This document shows, in pieces, positions 38,402 through 47,200 of a DNA stretch of 64,000 bases. How positions within the stretch are numbered: position 1 is the first letter of the stretch; every line of letters begins with the position of its first letter. This DNA is from Lewinellaceae bacterium (GTDB taxonomy: Bacteria > Bacteroidota > Bacteroidia > Chitinophagales > Saprospiraceae), in NCBI GenBank assembly GCA_020636095.1, contig JACJYN010000006.1, positions 62,001 to 126,000 of the forward strand, written 5' to 3'. The notes under the pieces were generated by a model. That model was not told the DNA's origin. It searched no databases and saw only the letters and a program-made list of their open reading frames with translations. A program made the position numbers and the translations under genes.

Positions 38402-40474
38402 CTACGGAAGAGTACCTTCGTAGGATTCGGCGGTGCGCCGGCCCATGCCTTCGATAAAAAGTGCGATCGAGCTGTTGGCGGAAAATCCGGGGCGGCTGAC
38501 GATTTCCTGAATGATGGAGGTGATATTGGGCGATTGCTGAGCAAAGCCGGCATCGCCAACGGCGAGCCAGTCGGAGGGTGTCCAGCTTACCGAAGCGTTG
38601 GCGCGGGGCAGGCTGCTGATGCTGAAGTCCTGGCCGCTAAAAGCCGAAGCGTTATCACTGGCCTGGCCATAGATGGTAAGGGAACAGGGGTTGTCGTTGG
38701 TGTTTTCATCGACAGTGAACTGCAGGTGCGCGCTGGCGATATTGGCCCCCTGGGGGATGTTCAGGCCGTTGAACCGCAGGCCCACGGTTTGGCCGTCCGG
38801 GTCGCCGTCAACCACCAGTTCCAGGTCGCCGCTGGCCAGGCTGACCGTACCGGAAGGCCGCTCCTCAGCGTCGTCGTCACCATTGTCGATCCGGACACAC
38901 GTGGTCACCGGGCCGACCGTGAACTGAACAACCGGGGATGAGGTGGTATTATTGTCATTATCAGTGGCCGAAGCTACTACATTATAAGCGCCGTTTCCCG
39001 GAGGCGTATAATCGATGGAATAGGGCGCCTGATCGTCGACACCAATTGAGGTGTTATTGACAAAGAACTCGACCTGGGTTACCGAGCCATCACTATCGGA
39101 AGCATTCGCAGTAACGGTGACCGCCTGGGGAGTGGTGTAATTAGTTCCATGCGCCGGAGCAGTGACGGATACAGTAGGGGGCGAAGCAATAATCAACTGT
39201 TTGCTGATGGTGAAATAATCAAGAATCTGGTCCTGATAATTAATGAATTTTACATCCATTTGGCCGCCCGAAACGGAAACGTGAACGGATCCCAGGCCTT
39301 CAGGCTCACCTGCTTCGTAAGGCATAAAAGTTATCGGAGAGGGCAAGGGAGAAACCGTTCCGGCCGATCCGGTTACCATATAAATGGTTCCGGCGTTGGG
39401 GGTTAGGCTGCTGGGTTTCTGGTAAGCGCCATCACCATCCGGCCGGCCGTCTCCTGCATCTATCGCCATAGTATTGGGGTCGAACGAACCGTTGCCGCTA
39501 CCATAGTGCCCATCCATCAAATAAGATCGCCGATAACTGTGCTGGTGGCCGTACATGACCAGGTCGGCCCCTCCGGCTTCCAGGACGGGAACGAAATTTT
39601 CCCGAAAGTCGGCGAGCGTTTGACTATGGTAAATGACCCTGTGAAGGATCGCAACGACCCATAGTTTATCATTCGCAGCCAGGTCCTGTTCCAGCCAGGA
39701 CAACATTGGGGAGTTTGGGCTGTGGTCAATATCTTCAGAGTTCAGGGAGATAAAATGAATATTGCCATAATCGAAAGAGTAGTATGCTTCGGTGCCGGAG
39801 GGCGCACCGCCGGCTTCGCCGTTTCGGGGTAGGGTGAAAATATCGTAATACGGGCCGGTTTCATTCTGGCTGTTGGCGGTTACAATATCGTGATTGCCGG
39901 GGCAGGGCCAGACCACCGAATTGATAAGGCTGGCTTCAAACATATCTTCGAACCAGGCATACTGGTATTCCTCATCGGTGCCGTCGCTGTATGCATTGTC
40001 ACCAAGTGCGAGGATGATATCTGCATGATGGCCGCCATTGTAAGCATAGAATGCATCCCGGACGGATCGTTGGTGATCATTGTCTTTTCCCGCATCACCC
40101 AGCACCCATATACTAACCGGTTCGGAAGAGCCGGGAGCAGGCGAAGTCTTAAAATAATATTCACTGCCAGGGGTTGTGAGCTGGCTGGAAGCATTACCCA
40201 CAGCATAGTAAAAAGTGCTGTTGGCAGGCAGGCCGCTGATCGTCACCTCATGGTCGGTGTGGTTACCGCTAACGGTGGTGGAAAAGCTCAGGCTGGAAGG
40301 GCTGGCTCCATACCATACCTTGCTGGAGGTAGGGCTGTCGGTCCGCCATCTGATGACCATACTGCTGGGGGTTCCGAGCTGAAGGTAGGGGCCTCTAATG
40401 ATGGATTGGGCGTTCAGTTCAATGCTGAGGCATAATAAGAACATGCCTACCAGCAAGCAGTAGTTTTTTTTCAT
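38402..40474 (-). CDS. 5' fragment of the broken paralogue: purple acid phosphatase-like head
   Basis: 690 codons from ATG 40474 with a signal peptide (MKKNYCLLVGMFLLCLSIELNAQS). A PAP-type FN3 domain, a metallophosphatase domain and an Ig-like domain follow, then one DNRLRE-like domain cut by a frameshift at about 38411-38416 (GGGCCGCC in the intact copy, GAGTACC here). Motifs GDAG, GDNAY, GNHD and GHQH are present. The usual FHHPPY is changed to LHRVIY, which keeps the first His, the presumed metal ligand, but loses the rest. This head is clearly diverged from its neighbours, although the following sequence is almost identical to that of 48525-56132. If translated alone it would be exported but lack the type IX sorting domain. 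Confidence 0.7.
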   Translation of the reverse strand: MKKNYCLLVGMFLLCLSIELNAQSIIRGPYLQLGTPSSMVIRWRTDSPTSSKVWYGASPSSLSFSTTVSGNHTDHEVTISGLPANSTFYYAVGNASSQLTTPGSEYYFKTSPAPGSSEPVSIWVLGDAGKDNDHQRSVRDAFYAYNGGHHADIILALGDNAYSDGTDEEYQYAWFEDMFEASLINSVVWPCPGNHDIVTANSQNETGPYYDIFTLPRNGEAGGAPSGTEAYYSFDYGNIHFISLNSEDIDHSPNSPMLSWLEQDLAANDKLWVVAILHRVIYHSQTLADFRENFVPVLEAGGADLVMYGHQHSYRRSYLMDGHYGSGNGSFDPNTMAIDAGDGRPDGDGAYQKPSSLTPNAGTIYMVTGSAGTVSPLPSPITFMPYEAGEPEGLGSVHVSVSGGQMDVKFINYQDQILDYFTISKQLIIASPPTVSVTAPAHGTNYTTPQAVTVTANASDSDGSVTQVEFFVNNTSIGVDDQAPYSIDYTPPGNGAYNVVASATDNDNNTTSSPVVQFTVGPVTTCVRIDNGDDDAEERPSGTVSLASGDLELVVDGDPDGQTVGLRFNGLNIPQGANIASAHLQFTVDENTNDNPCSLTIYGQASDNASAFSGQDFSISSLPRANASVSWTPSDWLAVGDAGFAQQSPNITSIIQEIVSRPGFSANSSIALFIEGMGRRTAESYEGTLP

Positions 40475-40492
40475 GAGGTCGTCTATTTCAGA
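40475..40492 (-). promoter_or_regulatory. Conserved leader motif GAAATAGACGACCT before the ATG
   Basis: On the minus strand, CTGAAATAGACGACCTC precedes the ATG at 40474. It matches the leader at 48228-48245 over the whole stretch and the leaders at 31770 and 56133 in the GACGACCT core. Confidence 0.5.
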
Positions 40493-40657
40493 AAATAATG
40501 ACTAAAGGCTTTTTTCTTATTTCCTCTGCAAAAACATGAAAACAGGCCGGCAGGGAAAGATGACAGGATGAAAGTACAAAAATTTCAAGTGCCTGACACG
40601 GTTTTATGCGCAATATTCTGATTATCAGTCACCTGGCCTTGGTTTTTGGCTACCAGT

Positions 40658-41100
40658 CTAGCGTTGGACACCCTTGATGGCCAGGAAGTTGCGGAAGTAA
40701 GCGAAGTTGTCGGGAATACTTTACTCTACAGAAAAAGGCGCCTGGTAATATGCATGGCGGGGTGCTCATTACTGATGGCTCCTGCCGATGAGCCGACAGA
40801 GCCGGAAACCACATAAACAGTGCCGGCATCTCCGGTTTTCTGGTAAGCGCCATCTCCATCAGGCAGGCCGTCACCCAGGTCGAGCGCCATCGTTGCCGGG
40901 GCGAAGGTGGAGGATACATCATAGGGGCCGTTGATCAGGTAGGCGCGTTCGTAGTTGTGGGCGTGCCCTAACAGCACCAGGTCAATGCCGTGGGCTTCCA
41001 GAACGGGCAGGTAATTCTCCCTCATGGCGGTTCCTTTAGGCTCGCTGTCAGAATCCGTTTCTGTGTAAGGTGGGTGGTGGGAAAAGACGACCTTAAAAGT
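40658..41100 (-). pseudogene. Remnant of a purple acid phosphatase-like gene
   Basis: Minus-strand sequence beginning at 41100 encodes KVVFSHHPPYTETDSDSEPK, then MRENYLPVLEAHGIDLVLLG, HAHNYERAYLINGPYDV and a final strand region ending in NEHPAMH. These are the last two PAP motifs (HHPPY and GHAH) and the end of the catalytic domain, as in the neighbours. The N-terminal half and everything after the phosphatase domain are missing, and the frame is lost at about 40735. It starts exactly at the 21-bp repeat at 41101, so an insertion or recombination event there probably removed the 5' part. It is a relic of an eighth paralogue. Confidence 0.75.
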
Positions 41101-41121
41101 CCACCTCCAAACATGCTCTTA
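41101..41121. repeat. Solo copy of the MITE-like element terminus
   Basis: CCACCTCCAAACATGCTCTT is the same as the right end of the element at 3278-3441 (3423-3442). Only this end is present. It is directly joined to the truncated phosphatase remnant. Confidence 0.6.
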
Positions 41122-41151
41122 AGGCGGAATGTGGTTTTGGCCTGTTTTGGG

Positions 41152-41185
41152 GGCGCCACCTGCTTCTGTTGTCGCAGGTGGCGCC
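41152..41185 (-). terminator. 12-bp-stem hairpin after the 2,335-residue gene
   Basis: GGCGCCACCTGC (41152-41163) pairs perfectly with GCAGGTGGCGCC (41174-41185) around a 10-nt loop. It lies 34 bp after the stop at 41220. No T-run follows on the minus strand, so it is either a terminator of the hairpin-only type or an mRNA 3'-end stabiliser. Confidence 0.55.
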
Positions 41186-41219
41186 TCCTAAGGCACTATA
41201 GCGGAAATAGGGAATAGCC

Positions 41220-44200
41220 TTATTTAGAAATCACAAATTTAGCCGATTGTACGGCGCCCTCCGCAAATAGTTGGAGGAAGTAAATGCCGTCAGGCAGGGA
41301 AAGTTCTTCCAGCACGATGGTGTTTTCTCCCCGGCTGACTGTCCGCTTCTCGTTCAGTACGATCCTTCCACTCAGGCCTCTGGCCTGTAATTGAACATAT
41401 CCATCCAGCTTACTGCTAAAGGAGATGTTTAATTTTTGCCCGGCTGGGTTAGGATGGACGCGAATGGCGCTCATTACCTCCTCAATGGGCAGCGCCTCTC
41501 CCCTTTGTTCTATTCCCGCTCCGATGCCCGGTGGAGTCTGGCTGTCTGCCTGTGTGGCATAGAGGTACTCCACGCAAAGCTCCGGCGCTCCATTGAGCGA
41601 GCCGTTAAAGGATTCGGCCGTCCTGCGTCCTGTACCCTCCAGGATGAGGGCAATGGCGCTGTTGGCCGTATAGCCGCTTTGGTTGACAATTTCCTGGATG
41701 GCCGGCGAGAGGTCCGGCGTTTGCTGTTCGGCGCCGGCGGCGCCTACTGCCAGCCACTCCGGCGGCGACCAACTCACGGACGCATTGGTCCTGGGGCGGC
41801 TACTGACATCAAAATCAGTTTCGGTGAAGGTAGCGGCGTTGTCGGAGGCTTGTCCGTAGATGCTGACGTTACAAGGGTTGTCGTTGACGGCTTCATCTAC
41901 ACTGAACTGTACGTAAGCACTGGTGATCACCGCACCCGGAGGGATATTGAGGCCGGTAAACCTCAGCCCTACTACCTGCTGGCCATTGCGGGGGTCATTC
42001 ATCAACTCCAGGTCGCTGCTAGTCGCATCAACCGAACCCGTGAGTTCTTCCTCGGCATCATCACTGCTTGTACTAACCATAGCACAGGTTTGAGTCGGGG
42101 CAGAATTGCCACCGCCACAGCTACAGTCACCCTGGATGGTTTCGCCCACGGTATTGGGGTTGCCGTCGTCGCAGGCATCGCCTTGCTGGGTAGTAATGTT
42201 GGGGTTGTCGTCGTCGCAATCCACATCGGCGCAGATGCCGTCGCCGTCGTTGTCGCCGATGCCGGGGCAGGTGTTGAGGGCGCCGGCGCAACCGCAATTG
42301 GCGTCCACCGTATCATTAATGGTAGCCGGGTTGCCGTCATCGCAGGCGTCGCCGGGCTGGGTGGTGGCGTTGGGGTCGTTGTCGTCGCAGTCTACATCCG
42401 AGCAGACGCCATCGCCGTCGGCATCGCCGATACCAGTGCAGGCAGTTGGGGTGCCGGCGCAGCCGCAGTCTCCGTCGACTATATCATTGATGGTGGTGTT
42501 GTCGCCATCGTCACAAGCGTCGCCATAGAAAGCCGAAAGGTTCGGGCAGTCGTAATCGGGCGGCGTGGCGAAGAAATCGATGCACAGCTGGGGCCCACCG
42601 GCGGGCCCGTCGAAGGACTCGGCTACCCGCCGGCCCGTGCCTTCGATAGCAAAGGCGATGGAACTGGCGGAAGTATAACCGTTGCGGTTGACAATTTCCT
42701 GGATGATGGAAGAGATATCAACCGTCTGCTGGGCCGGGCCGGCGTTGCCAACGGCAAGCCACTGAGCGGGGGCCCAGGCTGCGGAGTTGGCCGTCCGGGG
42801 CCGGCTACTGATGTCGAAGTCGGTAGTAGTAAAGGTACCTGCGTTGTCCGCAGCTACACCGTAAATGGTGAGGTTACAGGGATCATCGTTGCCGGTTTCA
42901 TCCGTTTCAAACTGGATGTAAGCATTGACGATGTTGGCGCCCTGTGGGATATTGAGGTTGTTGAAGCGCAGGCCCACCCACTGGACGGTTCCACGGTCGG
43001 TGCACAATTCGAGGTCGCTGCTGTTGAGGTCCATCGAACCACTGGCGGTTTCCTGCTCGGCATCATCGGTGCTGCTGTTGATGGTGGCGCAAACCGTTTC
43101 GGGGTCGAGCGACCCGCCGCCGCAGCTACAATCACCCTGAATGGTTTCGCCGTGCGTTGCGGGGTTGCCGTCGTCGCAAGCATCGCCCACCTGTGAGGTG
43201 ATATTCGGGTCGTTGTCATCACAATCCACATCGGCGCAGATGCCGTCGCCATCGTTGTCGCCGATGCCGGGGCAGGTATTGAGGGTGCCGGCGCAGTTGC
43301 AATTGGCATCCATCACGTCATTGATGGTCGCCAGGTTGCCGTCATCACAGGCGCTGCCGGGCTGGGTAGTAATATTGGGGTCGTTGTCATCGCAGTCTAC
43401 ATCGGCACAGACACCGTCGCCGTCGGCATCGCCGATGCCGGTGCAGGCGGTGGGGGTGCCGGCGCAATTGCAATCGCCATCCACTGTATCATTGACGGTG
43501 GTGTTGTCGCCATCGTCGCAGGGGCCGCCAAAGTAAGCGGATAATCCCGGGCAATCATAAACCGGCGGAGTATCGAAGAACTCAATGCACAGCTGCGGCC
43601 CTCCGGCTCCGTCAAAGGGCTCGGCTACCCTACTACCCGTGCCTTCAATAATGAGGGCAATAGAACTGGCGGAGGTATAGCCGCTGCGGTCGACGATTTC
43701 CTGGATAAGAGCTGTCAAATCAGGTGTTTGCTGTGCCGGCCCCGCATCGCCAACTGCCAGCCAGTGGGGCGGCGCCCAGTTTACCGAGCTGGCCGTACGC
43801 GGGCGGCTGCTGATGTCGAAATCGAGGTCGGCGAAGGCAGCGGCATGATCCGCCGCCTGCCCGTATATCGTTAGTTCACAGGGGTCGTCGTTGCGGGTTT
43901 CATCGGCTTGAAACTGGATATGGGCGCTGATGATATTGGCCCCCTGCGGAATGTTGAGGTTGTTAAACCGCATTCCTACCCACTGGCTGGCTGCATCGGT
44001 TCCCAGTTCAAGGTCGCTGCTGGTGAGGTTGATCCGGCCGTCGCTCCGCCTCTCTTCGGCATCGTCGCTGCTGCTGTCAATGGTGGAACAGGCTGTACTG
44101 GGCGTGGTTGTGCCGCCGCCGCAGGTGCAATCTCCTTGAATGATTTCACCGAAGGTATTCGGGTCGCCATCATCGCAGGAATCGCCTACCTGGGAGGTAA

Positions 44201-47200
44201 TGCCGGGGTCATTATCATTGCAATCCTCACCTGAGGGTACGCCATCACAATCCATATCATCGGCCATGCTGCCCCGGTTGGGGTCGTTGTCGTCGCAGTC
44301 CTCTCCGGCAGGTACGCCGTCGCAGTCGGCGTCATTGGCGTTGCTTCCAACATTGGGGTCCGTGTCGTCACAATCCTGGGCGGTGGGTACGCCGTCGCAA
44401 TCGCCGTCGCCGGTGTTGATGGAGGTAACATTGGGGTCGTTATCATTACAGTCCATTCCGGTTGGAATGCCGTCGCAGTCGGCATCCCCTACATTGGAGG
44501 AGGTAACAGAAGGGTCGTTATCATCACAGTCCACGGTTGAGGGTACGCCATCACAATCCATATCGTTGGCCATGCTGCCCCGGCTGGGGTCGTTGTCATC
44601 ACAGTCCTGAGCAGTGGGCACCCCATCACAGTCGGCATCTTCGCTGCTGTTGGTTGTAACGGATGCGTCGTTGTCGTTGCAGTCCTGGGCGGTAGGTACG
44701 CCGTCGCAGTCGGCATCGCCGGTATTGGTAGAGGTGATAGTGGGGTCGTTGTCATCGCAGTCTATATCTGCGCAGACGCCGTCGCCATCGGCGTCGCCGA
44801 TGCCGGTGCAGGCCGTCGGCGTACCAGCACAATTGCAGTTGGCGTCGATTGTATCATTGAGGGTGGTGTTGTCGCCATCATCGCAGGCGCCGCCGATATT
44901 GGCGGAAAACGCAGGGCAGTCGTATTGGGCTATTGACGTACTATAGGCAACACAGAGTTGCGGGGCCTTGTCGGCTCCACCCTCAAAAGACTCCGCGGTA
45001 CGGGCGCCTGTGCCTTCGATGAACAACGCGATGGCGTTACCGGAGGTATAACCGTTGCGGTTTACAATCTCCTGGATAACGGCGGCGATATCGGGCGTCC
45101 GCTGGGCGAGGCCGGATTCGCCGACGGCCAGCCATTCCGGAGGCGACCAATTTACGAAAGCGCTGGTTTTCGGACGGCCGGAAACATCGGTGTCGTCGAG
45201 TTCAGAGAACGTCTGGGCATCATCGGTGTCCTGTCCATAGACGGTCAGGTTACAAGGCGAGGTGTTGTTGTTTTCGTCAACCGTAAATTGCAGGTAGGCG
45301 CTGGTAATGGTAGCGCCCTGCGGGATGTCGAGCCCGGAAAAGCGAAGGCCTATTACCTGGGCGCCGAGGCTGGGATCTTCGGCCAGTTCGAGGTCGCTAC
45401 TGCCTACGTCGACACTAAAGCCGCGCTCTTCCGCATCATCGTCGCCGGTAGCGATCCGCACGCAGGCATAGCCGGAGCCAATGGTGCCGCCACCGCAGCC
45501 ACAACCTGGCTGAATGGTTTCCCCGGTTGTGGAAGAGTCGCCATCGTTGCAGGCATCGCCGATCTGGGAAGTGCTATTGGGGTCGTTGTCATCGCAGTCT
45601 ACATCGGCACAGACGCCGTCGCCGTCGGCGTCGCCGATGCCGGTGCAGGCCGTCGGCGTACCCACGCAATTACAATTGTTGTCGTAGATGTCATTAAAGG
45701 TGGTGTCATCGCCATCATCGCACGGGCCGCCGGCTATAGTGGTGGAATTGGGGTCGTTGTCATCACAATCTATATCAGAGCAGATGCCGTCGCCGTCGTT
45801 GTCGCCGATGCCGGGGCAGGTGTTGAGAACGCCGGCGCAGTTACAATTGCCGTCATACATATCATTGATAGTCGCCAGGTTGCCGTCGTCGCAGGCGTCG
45901 CCGGGCTGGTGGGTGATGCTGGGGTCGTTGTCGTCACAATCTACATTGGCACAGACGCCGTCGCCGTCGGCGTCGCCGATGCCGGTGCAGGCGGTGGGGG
46001 TTCCGGTGCAGTTACAGTTGGCGTCGATCCTGTCATTAAGGGTAGTATTATCGCCATCGTCGCAGGGCATGCCCATATTGGCTGGTACATTGGGGCATTC
46101 AAAAACAAAGTCTCCGCCGGCGTATTCAACACAGAGCTCAGGCGCTTTTTCAGCTCCGCCCTCGAAGGTCTCCGCTGTGCGCCGCCCTACGCCTTCGATT
46201 AGGAAAGCGACGGAACTACTGTTGGTAAAACCCGGGCGGTCGACGATTTCCTGAAGGATAGCTGCGAGCCCTGGCGTCTGCTGGGCCGGGCCGGCATCGC
46301 CGACGGCAAGCCAGTCGGCGGGCGTCCAGTTTACTGTAGCGCTGGTGCGGGGGCGGCTGCTGACGTTGTTATCCTGGGTGCTGAAAGTAGTTGCATCGTC
46401 GCTGGCCTGGCCATAGATGTTGAGATTGCAGGGGTTCTCATTGGTATTTTCATCTGCCTGAAACTGAAGGTAGGCATTGGTAATGGTAGTACCTTGCGGG
46501 ATATTGAGGTTATTGAACCGCAGGCCTATCGTACGGCCCGTTTCCCCGCCATCATCCACCAGTTCCAGGTCGCTGCTGGTCAGGCTGACGCCACCGTCGG
46601 CATCTTGTTCGGCATCATCGCTACCCGAATCGATCCTTGTACAAACGAGGGCCGGGCCAACGGTGAAGTCTACACCAGAAGATTGAACCGTGTTGCCATC
46701 ATTATCCGTGGCGATGGCCAGGGCGCTGTAAGCCCCGTTATTGGGAAGGGTGTAATTGACCGTATAGGGAGCCTCAGAATCGACGCCAATTGAAATGCCG
46801 TTGACCAGAAAGTCTACCTGAGTGATGGCGCCGTCGCTGTCTGAAGCCTCGGCAGTAAGCGCGATCGGTTGGGGCGTACCAAAGTTGCTTCCGTGGGTAG
46901 GGGTGGTGAGCGATACGGCCGGCACTTCGCCCACGGCCGTTTGCTTGACGATGGTCAGGTAATCATCGATGGCTCCGGTTTCCCGTATGAATTTAATGTC
47001 CATCTGGCTGCCGGTCACCTCCATATACATGGAGCCTTTCTCCCCCAGGGATTTGTACATTATCGGATGGTAGTCTTCGATGGGGCCACGGGAGCCGGCA
47101 GAACCGGAAACGATGTAAACGGTGCCAACGGAGGACGGGCCGTCACCCGCATTTTTGAAATAGGCGCCGTCTCCATCAACCCTGCCATCTCCCAGATTGA

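Larger units (their letters stand above)
32635..40474 (-). pseudogene. Frame-broken giant PAP-like / Cys-rich repeat paralogue; probably an intact gene with sequence errors
   Basis: Read as one unit from ATG 40474 to stop 32635, this has the full family layout: signal peptide, PAP-type FN3 and phosphatase head, Ig-like domain, alternating DNRLRE-like domains and repeats, and a type IX sorting domain. The frame breaks at many places between about 34036 and 38416, leaving fragments at 38402-40474, 38109-38375, 37493-38158, 35094-37535, 34755-35093, 34351-34758 and the 3' part ending at 32635. From about 33500 to 35700 and 37100 to 38760 it is nearly identical to the intact gene at 48525-56132, so each break can be pinned by comparison. 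Most breaks replace or shift a GGCC site (for example GGGGCCC to GGGTAC) or a CTGCAG site, which suggests base-calling artefact. If the breaks are real, it is a recent pseudogene. Confidence 0.75.
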
